Assembly: GCA_017303995.1 (NCBI GenBank) | Contig: JAFLBE010000016.1 | Coordinates: 1 to 64,000, forward strand | Source of the DNA: Bacteroidota bacterium | Lineage (GTDB): Bacteria; Bacteroidota; JABWAT01 | DNA: 64,000 nucleotides | Direction: 5' to 3' | Part shown: piece by piece, positions 44,550 through 51,767 of the stretch | How the letters are laid out: each line of letters opens with the position of its first letter | Position numbering within the stretch: position 1 is the first letter of the stretch | Translations under genes and position numbers: made by a program | Notes under the pieces: generated by a model | The model's database searches: none | Told to the model about the DNA's origin: nothing | The model's input: only the letters and a program-made list of their open reading frames with translations

Positions 44550-44831
44550 GAACGCAGAGAAAATGCAAATTCAGGGGTTTGGGTGTAGAACCTCAAAATG
44601 ATAATAATCCGCCGTCAGCCACTCGACGCAGCAACCAGCGAAGTGTCCGGTTAAATCGAATCTGTGTTTGAAGGAGGTCCCGGGAACCGGGATCGACTGA
44701 GTTCAGATTCGATCAGGACCGAAGTGCCAGTTGCAAGTCATAGAGTGGGTGGGCGGAAAGGGTTTTTGCCTACTTTTGAACCATCAAAAGTAGGTCTCCG
44801 AAGGATTATAATTATAAACAAAGGAAAAACA
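44533..44831. repeat. Repeat cluster between acr3 and arsC
   Basis: Starts inside the acr3 stop region with TCACCGCAGGGACGCTGAGA, then CCACTCGACGCAGCAACCAG, GGTCCCGGGAACCGGGATC and other palindromic remnants. No gene; no clear promoter for arsC was found. Confidence 0.55.
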
Positions 44832-45254
44832 ATGAAAAAGAAAATTCTCATTCTCTGTACCGGAAATTCCTGCCGAAGTCAAATGGCACACGGATTTCTT
44901 CAATCTTTCGACGCCAATCTGGATGTTCATTCAGCTGGAACTCAGGCGTCAGGGAAATTAAACCCAGGTGCGGTTCAGGTAATGAAGGAAATCGGAATTG
45001 ACATCAGTCAGCACACATCCGATTCCGTTGAAAAATATCTGAATGAGGAATGGGATTATGTGATCACCGTTTGTGGCGGTGCAAATGAAAGTTGCCCTGC
45101 GTTTTTCGGAAAAGTTAAACACCGCCTTCATATCGGATTTGATGATCCGTCCCACGCTGTTGGAACTGACGAATTTATAAAAAGTGAATTCGTTCGGGTT
45201 CGAGATGAAATCAAAGCCGGTTTCTGGAAATTCTACACAGAAAACCTGAAATAA
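44832..45254 (+). CDS. arsC: Arsenate reductase, thioredoxin-coupled (LMW-PTP fold)
   Basis: A 140-residue cytosolic enzyme that reduces As(V) to As(III). The ATG at 44832 is chosen; any longer N-terminus would be read from repeat DNA. The P-loop CTGNSCRSQMA holds the nucleophile Cys9 (with Cys14), and the redox pair is Cys80 and Cys87 in TVCGGANESCP, as in the thioredoxin-linked S. aureus pI258 class. DDPSHAVGT includes the general-acid Asp. Product arsenite is then exported by ACR3 or methylated by ArsM, both encoded next to it. Confidence 0.93.
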   Translation: MKKKILILCTGNSCRSQMAHGFLQSFDANLDVHSAGTQASGKLNPGAVQVMKEIGIDISQHTSDSVEKYLNEEWDYVITVCGGANESCPAFFGKVKHRLHIGFDDPSHAVGTDEFIKSEFVRVRDEIKAGFWKFYTENLK

Positions 45255-45282
45255 AGGGAAAACACCAGCAATTTAAACCCCC

Positions 45283-45350
45283 TCCGACGGAGGGCCTGTC
45301 CCGAACGCTTTCGGGAGGGAATGGGGGTGGGTTTGGAGCCAACCCCCAAA
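45283..45350. repeat. Degenerate copy of repeat C between arsC and arsM
   Basis: CCCCCTCCGACGGAGGG, CCCGAACGCTTTCGGGAGGG and GGGGGTGGGTTTGG; similar parts in the order of family C. Confidence 0.55.
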
Positions 45351-45379
45351 TCAAAAATTAATTAATAAAAGAGATACCA

Positions 45380-46177
45380 ATGAATTCAGAAGATTTAAAA
45401 CTCGTCGTTCAGCAACATTATGGCGATATCGCCGTCGCATCAAACAAAGAACAATCCTGCTGCGGACCAACTTCCTGCTGTTCACCAACTGCAGACATTG
45501 CCTTTAACGACAATTATGAAAAACTTGCCGGTTACAATCCCGATGCCGATCTGGCTTTGGGTTGCGGAATCCCGACAGAATTTGCCCAAATCAAAGCCGG
45601 AGATACGGTTCTGGATCTGGGTTCCGGTGCAGGAAATGATGCTTTCATGGCAAGATCGCTGGTTGGTGAAACCGGAAAGGTTTTGGGAGTCGATTTCACA
45701 CCAGCTATGCTTGAAAAAGCCCGGCAAAATGTAGCAAAACTTGGGTACACCAACGTGGAATTCCGCCAGGGTGATATTGAAGCAATGCCGGTAGAGGATA
45801 ATTCGGTGGACGTGGTAATCAGCAATTGTGTGCTGAATCTGGTTCCGGATAAAAACAAAGCTTTCAGTGAAATTCACCGGGTTTTAAAACCGGGCGGACA
45901 TCTTTCCGTTTCGGATGTGGTGGTTCGTGGCGTTCTTCCCGAAAAACTGAAAAAGGCAGCTGTTTTATATGCCGGATGTGTTTCAGGCGCCATGGAAGTG
46001 AATGAGTATCTGGCTGTCATGAAAAACTCAGGGCTTCAGAACGTCACCATCCAAAAAGAAAAAGTGATTTCCATTTCAGATGAATTGCTTCTGGCTTTTG
46101 TGTCACCAACCGAGTTGGCTGACTTTAAGAAAACCGGAGCAGAATTGCTTAGTGTAACGGTTTATGGGGAGAAGTGA
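45380..46177 (+). CDS. arsM: Arsenite S-adenosylmethionine methyltransferase
   Basis: A 265-residue enzyme methylating As(III). The SAM-binding motif is VLDLGSGAGNDAF, followed by VLGVDFTPAMLEKAR. The three As-binding cysteines are Cys62 (ALGCGIPT), Cys150 (VISNCVLNL) and Cys200 (LYAGCVSGA), matching the spacing of known ArsM proteins. Two extra CC pairs near the N-terminus (SCCGPTSCC, residues 27-34) are also common in bacterial ArsM. It is the last gene of the operon. Methylated trivalent arsenicals are more toxic, and the opposite operon encodes ArsP, which exports them. Confidence 0.94.
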   Translation: MNSEDLKLVVQQHYGDIAVASNKEQSCCGPTSCCSPTADIAFNDNYEKLAGYNPDADLALGCGIPTEFAQIKAGDTVLDLGSGAGNDAFMARSLVGETGKVLGVDFTPAMLEKARQNVAKLGYTNVEFRQGDIEAMPVEDNSVDVVISNCVLNLVPDKNKAFSEIHRVLKPGGHLSVSDVVVRGVLPEKLKKAAVLYAGCVSGAMEVNEYLAVMKNSGLQNVTIQKEKVISISDELLLAFVSPTELADFKKTGAELLSVTVYGEK

Positions 46178-46209
46178 GCCGATTATTTAAACTATTTTCT
46201 ATTTACTTC

Positions 46210-46240
46210 TTGAGAAAATGTATCTAATTAGATACATTTG
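46210..46240 (+). promoter_or_regulatory. Promoter with embedded 24-bp perfect palindrome
   Basis: TTG at 46210-46212, 20 bases, TACATTTG at 46233-46240 (a perfect TAnnTTTG). Between and overlapping the -7 element lies a perfect 24-bp palindrome at 46216-46239: AAATGTATCTAA followed by its exact reverse complement. The nearest DNA-binding protein is the XRE-type product of the second gene, so autorepression is likely. Confidence 0.8.
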
Positions 46241-46255
46241 GTGGAGTAACTAAGT

Positions 46256-46492
46256 ATGCCGCTGATTGAAACCTTCAACGGAATTAAAGTTCATATTTAT
46301 AACGGCGAACACCGGCCGCCACACATTCATGCTGTCTATAATGAATTTGAGGTGTTGGTTGAAATTGAGACAAATTCAATTTATGCCGGTGATCTGCCTG
46401 CTAAGCAATTAAAATTGGTTTTTAATTGGCTTTCTGAGAATTCTATTTGGGCTTTGACGATATTTTATCAGTTGAATCCGGAGTTGAAATGA
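46256..46492 (+). CDS. DUF4160 family protein
   Basis: A 78-residue protein of the DUF4160 family, recognised by the start FNGIKVHIYNGEHRPPHIHAVYNEFEVLVEI and LPAKQLKLVFNWLSEN. Members are commonly paired with DUF2442 proteins and are thought by some to be toxin-antitoxin-like modules; the biochemical function is unknown. Its stop overlaps the start of the next gene (ATGA), so the two are translated together. A GGAG ribosome-binding site lies before the ATG. The operon sits between two arsenic operons pointing at each other, but a link to arsenic is not indicated by sequence. Confidence 0.83.
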   Translation: MPLIETFNGIKVHIYNGEHRPPHIHAVYNEFEVLVEIETNSIYAGDLPAKQLKLVFNWLSENSIWALTIFYQLNPELK

Positions 46493-47010
46493 GAAAAATA
46501 AAAATACCCAGAATTATTAAACTGAATGGGGCAGATGAAAATTTAACTGTTTCAGTTGTTTTCAACAACGGGGAACGTCGTCTGATTGATTTTAAAAATA
46601 TTTTGAATCAGATGGGTGTAAACCCTGAATCACCAACCGGAATTCTGTTTGATCAGAAAGAATTCAAAAAGGTCAAACTAGTTGGGAATACGCTGTCCTG
46701 GGATAATGTAGAGCAATTCATTTCATCAAAAAATGGCGAACTCATTAAAGTTCCGTTTGAAATCGGAGCTGATATTCTGCTTAAATTCAGCACGCCTGAA
46801 AAACTGGACTCTTCTGCTAAAATTGGTGAATTAATCAGAAAAACCCGGATCAAGTCCGGGATGTCTCAGCAGGAATTAGCACTGGTGAGTGGTACATCAA
46901 GAACTTACATTTCAAGAGTTGAAAACGACAGGTCAGACATCGAGCTGGCAACATTACGCAAAATCATTGAAACCGGGTTAGGAAAGAAAATGGAAATACT
47001 GATCAGGTGA
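46489..47010 (+). CDS. DUF2442-XRE helix-turn-helix fusion, probable autoregulator
   Basis: A 173-residue protein with an N-terminal DUF2442 domain (about residues 10-95; VSVVFNNGERRLIDFKNIL) and a C-terminal XRE helix-turn-helix (IGELIRKTRIKSGMSQQELA, SGTSRTYISRVENDRSDIE). The ATG overlaps the stop of the DUF4160 gene. It is the probable binder of the 24-bp palindrome before the operon. The codons for TRIKSGM contain CCCGGATCAAGTCCGGGATG, the same 20 bases as the palindromic repeat at 3157; the reading frame is intact through it. Confidence 0.85.
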   Translation: MRKIKIPRIIKLNGADENLTVSVVFNNGERRLIDFKNILNQMGVNPESPTGILFDQKEFKKVKLVGNTLSWDNVEQFISSKNGELIKVPFEIGADILLKFSTPEKLDSSAKIGELIRKTRIKSGMSQQELALVSGTSRTYISRVENDRSDIELATLRKIIETGLGKKMEILIR

Positions 47011-47030
47011 TTTTTCGTGTAACTTTCCGC

Positions 47031-48041
47031 CTACATAATCCAGTTAAATAAAAACCCGACAATCATGATTCCCGTTGCTACGATTCCCGCAAAGATGAAA
47101 ATCAGCGGGAGTTTGAGCACTTTTTTCAGGATGATCATTTCGGGAAGTGACAGGGCAATCACCGACATCATGAACGCCAGCGCTGTACCCATGGGAACGC
47201 CTTTTTCGATCAGAACGCTGACAATCGGGATAATGCCGGCTGCATTTGAGTAAAGCGGAACGCCAATCAGAACTGAAAGCGGAACCGAATACCACGCATT
47301 TTGTCCCATCAGATCAGCCATCATTTTTTCCGGTACAAATCCGTGAACGGCTGCTCCAACCCCAACCCCGATGACGATATAAATCCAAACTTTCCCGACA
47401 ATTTCCTTGACTGAATCAAGTCCAACCCGGACTCTCTGGTCAAAACTGAGTTGTTCTTCAGGTTCCTCTGAACCTTCCGATTTGATTTTGTAAACCCAGT
47501 CAGCAACGAAATGCTCCAGACGGAGTTTCCCGATGATCCAGCCGGCAAGAATGGCGATGAAAAGTCCGGTCGAGACATAAATTAGGGCAATTTTCCAGCC
47601 GAACAAACCGAATAAAAGAATCACAGCCACTTCATTGATCATGGGTGCTGCGATCAGGAAGGAAAACGTTACCCCGAGCGGAACGCCGGCTTCAATAAAT
47701 CCGATAAAAAGCGGAATGGCCGAGCACGAGCAAAACGGAGTCACAATCCCGAGCAAAGAAGCCATGATATTGCCGGCAAAGGTTGATTTTCCTTCCAAAG
47801 CTTTTCTGGTTTTTTCTGCGGAAAAGTAAGATCGTATTATCCCGACGCCGAAAATGATCAGAACCAAAAGCATCAGCACTTTGGGAACTTCAAAAACAAA
47901 GAACCGTAATGATTCGGTGAGATGTGTTCCGGGTTCCAGATTCAGAACGGATAAAACCAGAAAATCAGCAGAAACCTGAAGATTGAAATAAATCAAAATC
48001 CAGACTGCCAGTGCGGAAAAAGGGAAAATAAATGTTTTCAT
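47031..48041 (-). CDS. arsP: ArsP-type permease (DUF318), trivalent organoarsenical efflux
   Basis: A 336-residue inner-membrane permease with eight or more helices. The hallmark is GIVTPFCSCSAIPLFIGFIEAGVPLG, whose Cys pair is needed for methylarsenite efflux in characterised ArsP. A second copy of the fold starts near IGVPLYSNAAGIIPIVSVLIEKGVPMG, lacking the Cys. It is the last gene of the minus-strand arsenic operon, 25 bases after the rhodanese gene. It would export methylarsenite or aromatic arsenicals such as those formed by ArsM. Confidence 0.85.
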   Translation of the reverse strand: MKTFIFPFSALAVWILIYFNLQVSADFLVLSVLNLEPGTHLTESLRFFVFEVPKVLMLLVLIIFGVGIIRSYFSAEKTRKALEGKSTFAGNIMASLLGIVTPFCSCSAIPLFIGFIEAGVPLGVTFSFLIAAPMINEVAVILLFGLFGWKIALIYVSTGLFIAILAGWIIGKLRLEHFVADWVYKIKSEGSEEPEEQLSFDQRVRVGLDSVKEIVGKVWIYIVIGVGVGAAVHGFVPEKMMADLMGQNAWYSVPLSVLIGVPLYSNAAGIIPIVSVLIEKGVPMGTALAFMMSVIALSLPEMIILKKVLKLPLIFIFAGIVATGIMIVGFLFNWIM

Positions 48042-48066
48042 TTGGATGTGAAAAGAGTTGTCCAGA

Positions 48067-48498
48067 TCAGCAGCAGGTGCTGTCAGACTTCTTTACTTCT
48101 TCCTTTTTTTCTTCGTGATGATGTCCGTGTCCGCCGCAGCATTGGTGTGCCGGTGCTGTATCCAGAACGGTTGAAACGTCTCCGATGGTTGGGAAACCTT
48201 TTTGCGCCCACCGGATCATGCCGTGTTTCATGTTGATAACGTCTGTATAGCCGTTGTTGAGCAAAAATCCTGCAGCACGGAGACTTCTCCCGCCGCTTCT
48301 GCAGACAATAACCAGTTCTCGGTCGGTTGGGAGTTCTCTGAACCGTTCTTCAAATTCTGTCAGCGGAATATTGACGATTGCCGGAACGTTGTAAGCCAGT
48401 TCGGCGACTTCGTTTCTTTCACGGACGTCAACAAGAAGGGCGCCGGATTTGATTTTTTCCTGAGTTTTTGTCGGACATAATTCCTGGATAATAAGCAT
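48067..48498 (-). CDS. Rhodanese-domain protein with His/Cys-rich metal-binding tail
   Basis: A 143-residue cytosolic protein. The rhodanese domain (about residues 8-110) is complete, with the active Cys in VCRSGGRSLRAAG. The last 30 residues form a tail rich in His, Cys, Glu and Lys (HQCCGGHGHHHEEKKEE, then STCC at the end) typical of metal binding. Rhodaneses in ars operons are thought to supply sulfane sulfur or to act on thiol-arsenic adducts; the tail may bind As(III) through the two CC pairs. The gene is 11 bases after the thioredoxin-like gene. The precise reaction is unknown. Confidence 0.85.
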   Translation of the reverse strand: MLIIQELCPTKTQEKIKSGALLVDVRERNEVAELAYNVPAIVNIPLTEFEERFRELPTDRELVIVCRSGGRSLRAAGFLLNNGYTDVINMKHGMIRWAQKGFPTIGDVSTVLDTAPAHQCCGGHGHHHEEKKEEVKKSDSTCC

Positions 48499-48509
48499 TA
48501 GTTTTTCCT

Positions 48510-48746
48510 TTAATGAGTTAGAAGAGTTTTAATTTCGGCGATATCTGCAACACGGCCTTTGATAACCGCCTTGTCATCAATCATCAGAACCGGAGTCGTT
48601 AGCACATTGTATTTCATCATTTCCTGAAAGTCTTCAATTTTGATGACTTCAGCTTCAATGCCCGTTTGTTTCACAGCCTCGAGTGTATTCTGATAAAGGG
48701 TTTTGCATTTTGCACAGCCAGAACCCAGAATTTTTATGGTTTTCAT
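48510..48746 (-). CDS. Small thioredoxin-like redox-active disulfide protein
   Basis: A 78-residue thioredoxin-fold protein of the TM0996/MTH895 family: IKILGSGCAKCKTLYQNT with the CxxC motif Cys-Ala-Lys-Cys, and the cis-Pro in LTTPVLMID. Such proteins are commonly encoded next to ArsP-like permeases. It may reduce arsenicals or recharge the ArsF or rhodanese protein. It sits in the centre of the operon, 12 bases after arsG. Confidence 0.87.
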   Translation of the reverse strand: MKTIKILGSGCAKCKTLYQNTLEAVKQTGIEAEVIKIEDFQEMMKYNVLTTPVLMIDDKAVIKGRVADIAEIKTLLTH

Positions 48747-48758
48747 AGCAACCTCAAT

Positions 48759-49457
48759 TTAAATAAAAAACAATCTTGAATAATAAAGACCAATCCCAAT
48801 GAAAAGAATGGCTATAGCCTTTCTGAACCAGAACTCAAACGATTTCAGTTTATTGTAAACACCACCCAGATAACCAACCGAAAAAGCCAAAAGCCAGGCA
48901 AAAATGAGAACCGGCAACCCTGTAGCAAGGGCAAAAATTAAAGGAAGTGTTAATCCGGACGGACTTGCGATCGTCATTGGAATCAGCATTCCGAAGAATA
49001 AAACTCCGCTGTACGGACAAAAAGCCAGCGCAAATAAAATCCCAAGAATCAAAGCATCCCAGAATCCCCAGACCTTTTTTGCTTCCATCTTTTGACTGAG
49101 TGATGAAAAGCCAGGGAAGGAAAATTTGATCATATCCAGCATGAAAAGTCCGATCAGAATCAGAAGCGGACCTACCATTTTTTCACCGTATTGCTGGAAA
49201 AATCCGGAAAGACGAAAAGGTGCCGCCCCGAAATAAAACAGGACACCGAGGGTAAAGTAGGTAATTCCCCGTCCAAGTGTGTAAAAAACTCCGTTCAGGA
49301 AAACCTTTCTTCGGTTTTCAATGTCTCGGCTGATAAACCCGACTGCTGTAATATTGGTTGCCATCGGGCACGGACTTATGGCTGTCATCAAACCAAGAAT
49401 CAAAGCAGAAATCCACGTCATTGTGCTGAGTTCAAGAAGAGAAGTCAGAAAATCCAT
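48759..49457 (-). CDS. arsG: ArsG-family permease (CcdA-like)
   Basis: A 232-residue membrane protein of the DsbD/CcdA fold with six helices. Conserved Cys lie in ISPCPMATNITAVGFIS and LAFCPYSGVLFFG, one in each half, as in CcdA-like electron carriers. The ATG at 49457 is chosen; it comes one base after the arsF stop. In Bacteroides vulgatus, ArsG-like proteins export aromatic aminobenzyl arsenicals; the CcdA fold could equally pass electrons to the ArsF protein. Which applies here is undecided. Confidence 0.8.
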   Translation of the reverse strand: MDFLTSLLELSTMTWISALILGLMTAISPCPMATNITAVGFISRDIENRRKVFLNGVFYTLGRGITYFTLGVLFYFGAAPFRLSGFFQQYGEKMVGPLLILIGLFMLDMIKFSFPGFSSLSQKMEAKKVWGFWDALILGILFALAFCPYSGVLFFGMLIPMTIASPSGLTLPLIFALATGLPVLIFAWLLAFSVGYLGGVYNKLKSFEFWFRKAIAILFIGIGLYYSRLFFI

Positions 49458-49458
49458 T

Positions 49459-49881
49459 TTACAGTTTCCTGAAAGCTTCAATCTGTTGTTTCAGAATGGC
49501 TTTGAATTTTTCAGGATTTGATTTGGCATATAAGAATCCGTCATTGGTAAGATCCTTTTTGCTTTGTCCCTTCACGATCAGCAACGATTGAGAGTCTACC
49601 TGAAGTTTGTTTGCAATTTTTTCTGAGGAAACGTCATCCAGATTAACCGATTGGAATGAGAGCTTGCCTTGTTTGATGAGATCGGGGAAAAGTGCAGTGA
49701 GATTTTCCTGGGTTTGAGCTTCGACTGCTTTACAGGTGATACACCGGGCAGTGAAGTGAAAATAGTAAACTTCAATTTTGTCAGTTTTATCCGAATTGGA
49801 ATTGGATGTATTCTCACCAGCCTGAACAGGAAAAAAGGGTAAAACTAAAGAAAGACATAGTAAAAACCGGAAAACATTCAT
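49459..49881 (-). CDS. arsF: ArsF-family thioredoxin-like protein
   Basis: A 140-residue exported protein (signal peptide ending PVQA) with a thioredoxin-like fold: VYYFHFTARCITCKAVEAQTQ holds a CxxC (Cys-Ile-Thr-Cys). It fits the family named nitrophenyl compound nitroreductase subunit ArsF. It could accept electrons through ArsG and reduce arsenicals in the periplasm. It lies 26 bases after arsR and one base before arsG. Confidence 0.78.
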   Translation of the reverse strand: MNVFRFLLCLSLVLPFFPVQAGENTSNSNSDKTDKIEVYYFHFTARCITCKAVEAQTQENLTALFPDLIKQGKLSFQSVNLDDVSSEKIANKLQVDSQSLLIVKGQSKKDLTNDGFLYAKSNPEKFKAILKQQIEAFRKL

Positions 49882-49907
49882 TTTGTTTACCTTAAATTAG
49901 TAATGAT

Positions 49908-50219
49908 TTAAATTGCCATAAATTTGGAAAATAGTTGCCTTGCCTCTTCCCAATTCTGTTGGTTGATGCAATATTTGATAAACGGAGCCTTGGTTTCACC
50001 CTGAATGAGCCCGGCATCTTTGAGCTCACTGAGATGTTGCGACAGGGTTGAGCGGGCAATGGGTAAAAGCTCTGCCATATCACCTGAATAACAGCACTTT
50101 CCTGCGTTTTTAATCAGGTAGTCCAATATGAAAAGCCTGACCGGGTGACTGAGTGCCTTTGCATACCGGGCCGTTTTGATTTGGGTTTCAGTGAGGATGG
50201 ATTCCGATTCAGTCTGCAT
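49908..50219 (-). CDS. arsR2: ArsR-family repressor of the organoarsenical operon
   Basis: A 103-residue winged-helix repressor, distinct from the arsR at 42982. Core: YAKALSHPVRLFILDYLIKNAGKCC and IARSTLSQHLSELKDAGLI. A CC pair sits at the start of the recognition region (KCCYSGDMAELL), a possible As site differing from the CVC of the other repressor. The gene opens the minus-strand operon and has a perfect TTTCGT-N6-ACGAAA operator directly before it. It likely senses As(III) or an organoarsenical. The name arsR2 is only a local label. Confidence 0.88.
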   Translation of the reverse strand: MQTESESILTETQIKTARYAKALSHPVRLFILDYLIKNAGKCCYSGDMAELLPIARSTLSQHLSELKDAGLIQGETKAPFIKYCINQQNWEEARQLFSKFMAI

Positions 50220-50227
50220 ATTTAGTA

Positions 50228-50253
50228 TTTCGTCTAATTACGAAACAAAAGTA
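50228..50253 (-). promoter_or_regulatory. Promoter and operator of the second arsenic operon
   Basis: On the minus strand TACTTTTG (50253-50246) is a perfect TAnnTTTG; no TTG is found 20 bases upstream. Directly after it lies TTTCGT-AATTAG-ACGAAA (50245-50228), a perfect 6-bp inverted repeat with a 6-base centre that covers the predicted start of transcription. It is the likely ArsR operator. Confidence 0.65.
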
Positions 50254-50352
50254 TGCAAAAAATCTGAAAAATAGATATTATTGTCGTTTTTTTGGGTTGA
50301 TTTTAACGGGATTCTAATCGAGCTGCGGGGAATTCTGAAACGCCTGAATTTT

Positions 50353-50413
50353 GTAACGCCGACCTCCCGGTCGGCGACTTTGATGAGATTACCGACCGGG
50401 AGGTCGGCGCTAC
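50353..50413. repeat. Long inverted repeat with self-palindromic arms
   Basis: Two 22-base arms (50353-50374 and 50392-50413, one mismatch) around a 17-base loop. Each arm contains CCGACC-TCCC-GGTCGG and so can fold by itself, allowing a cruciform. It lies upstream of the arsenic operon start and downstream of the SPW gene stop. Confidence 0.75.
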
Positions 50414-50427
50414 AGAAGAAAAATCCG

Positions 50428-50769
50428 TTATCCTTTTTTCGTGATTAACGGATTAATCAGCGTTATTGCTGCAATCAGGAAGGTCATATTCCGGGGTGCT
50501 GCCTCATCAGCAAAACCGAAAATCCAGGGAAGGGCAAAGGCAACAAGTCCAATTAACACTTCTCCGTTCAGGTGAAGTGAAAGCGGAATCAGTTTGAATT
50601 TTCCAGCAGGATAATCTGTACTTAAAACAGATCCCAATTCAAGAGCAGCAGCACCATAACTTACCAATGCCGGAACAGTTGAGTATCCGAAAAGAGTAGG
50701 TGCTATAAGCATGATAATGATGGATGCCCAGTCAATATAGCCGTGAACTTTTAAAGAAATCAGACCCAT
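50428..50769 (-). CDS. Small SPW-repeat-like membrane protein
   Basis: A 113-residue protein with three to four predicted membrane helices (YIDWASIIIMLIAPTLFGY, VLIGLVAFALPWIFGFAD, TFLIAAITLINPLI). The spacing and the LPWIFGF block are reminiscent of SPW-repeat membrane proteins, whose function is unknown. The start follows AGGAGGGG, a strong ribosome-binding site, at the end of the decayed HicB reading frame. Confidence 0.6.
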   Translation of the reverse strand: MGLISLKVHGYIDWASIIIMLIAPTLFGYSTVPALVSYGAAALELGSVLSTDYPAGKFKLIPLSLHLNGEVLIGLVAFALPWIFGFADEAAPRNMTFLIAAITLINPLITKKG

Positions 50770-50780
50770 AATCCCCTCCT

Positions 50781-51016
50781 AAACTGATTTTTCCAAGGTT
50801 TCAGATAACATTTTATTTAAACTGGTTTTATCGACTCTTATTTTTTGTTTTGCAAAACTCAAGATAATCTTCAACTGACTGGTGAAATGACGTTCTCAAA
50901 TCTTCATCACTGACACCCTGAAAAGTAATTACATCTCTGATTCCAATTACTTCTCCGTGAAAAAATCCGGCATCATCATCAAATTCAACAATTGACTCAT
51001 AATTTTTGTAAATCAT
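50781..51016 (-). pseudogene. Decayed HicB-type antitoxin
   Basis: The intact part (51016 to 50828) encodes 62 residues close to the HicB N-terminal domain: SIVEFDDDAGFFHGEVIGIRD and SVEDYLEFCKTK. It stops at SR where family members continue with a ribbon-helix-helix domain. Just beyond, in another frame, the sequence reads VDKTSLNKMLSETLEKSV and stops, similar to the end of that missing domain. A deletion with frameshift is the simplest explanation. No hicA toxin gene is adjacent. It starts two bases after the mntP stop. It could still be translated as a short protein. Confidence 0.6.
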
Positions 51017-51018
51017 TT

Positions 51019-51582
51019 CTACCCCAAATGTTCAAACAAAATCTTTATACCGATTCCGATCAAAATCAATCCGCCAACAACTTCAGCTTGTTTGCCAAGT
51101 AAATGTCCGGCCCATTTCCCGATAAAAACACCTAAAAAAGAAAACAGGGCTGTCACTACACCTATTAAAATAACCGGTAGGACAAGTGAAAAATTTAAGA
51201 TTGAAAAGGATATTCCGACAACCATGGCATCAATACTGGTTGCAAGTCCAAGAATTAAAAGAGTTTTGGTTGAAAGGATGCCGGTTTCTGCAGATTCTTC
51301 TTCTTCCTTTTCAAACAAGGCTTCATAAATCATTTTTCCGCCAACGAGAAGAAGCAAGCCGAAGGCTATCCAATGATCAAACCCTTCGATCAAACTACGG
51401 AAGGAGAGTCCGCCAAAATAGCCAAGCAAGGTCATTCCGGATTGAAATAATCCGAAAGTCAGAGCCAATTTGAGTCCGAGCTTGACATGATTTTCGATTG
51501 AGGAAAGGCCTTTTGAAATGGAAACCGCAAAGGCATCCATGGCGAGACCAATTGAAATCAGAAGCGAAAGGGTGAGGGTCAT
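51019..51582 (-). CDS. mntP: MntP-family manganese efflux pump
   Basis: A 187-residue membrane protein with six helices of the MntP (DUF204) family. Signatures: SIGLAMDAFAVSISKGLSS and GLATSIDAMVVGISFSIL, the two repeated Asp-containing segments that form the transport path. Role: export excess Mn2+. Known mntP genes are often under a yybP-ykoY Mn riboswitch, but the 185 bases upstream are filled with a CCCTTCGACTCCGCTCAGGG repeat and show no such fold. Confidence 0.9.
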   Translation of the reverse strand: MTLTLSLLISIGLAMDAFAVSISKGLSSIENHVKLGLKLALTFGLFQSGMTLLGYFGGLSFRSLIEGFDHWIAFGLLLLVGGKMIYEALFEKEEEESAETGILSTKTLLILGLATSIDAMVVGISFSILNFSLVLPVILIGVVTALFSFLGVFIGKWAGHLLGKQAEVVGGLILIGIGIKILFEHLG

Positions 51583-51607
51583 AGGAAATTTTGAATTTTA
51601 ATCAATT

Positions 51608-51660
51608 CGGACACTGAGCGACCCTTCGACTCCGCTCAGGGACCAAGTCGAAGTGCCCGA
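51608..51660. repeat. CTGAGCG/CGCTCAG dispersed repeat
   Basis: CACTGAGCGACCCTTCGACT, CCGCTCAGGGACCAAGTCG and AAGTGCCCG. A fragment of the same repeat (CACTGAGCGGAGTCGAAGTG) occurs at 17333-17352. Confidence 0.6.
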
Positions 51661-51767
51661 ATTGAAATAGTTGACTTAGTGATAATTTTCTGTATGAACA
51701 GTTGAGTGGTAATGTGTAGGCATGTCAAAGAAAAAATTTTCCCACCCTAACAGCCAATAGCTAAAAG

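Noticed and set aside
44664-44831. A longer ArsC start giving about 56 extra residues
   Set aside because: The extra part is translated repeat DNA; ArsC proteins begin just before the P-loop, as with ATG 44832.
51583-51767. Manganese (yybP-ykoY) riboswitch before mntP
   Set aside because: The region is filled by a CTGAGCG/CGCTCAG repeat and the characteristic conserved loops of this riboswitch are not seen.
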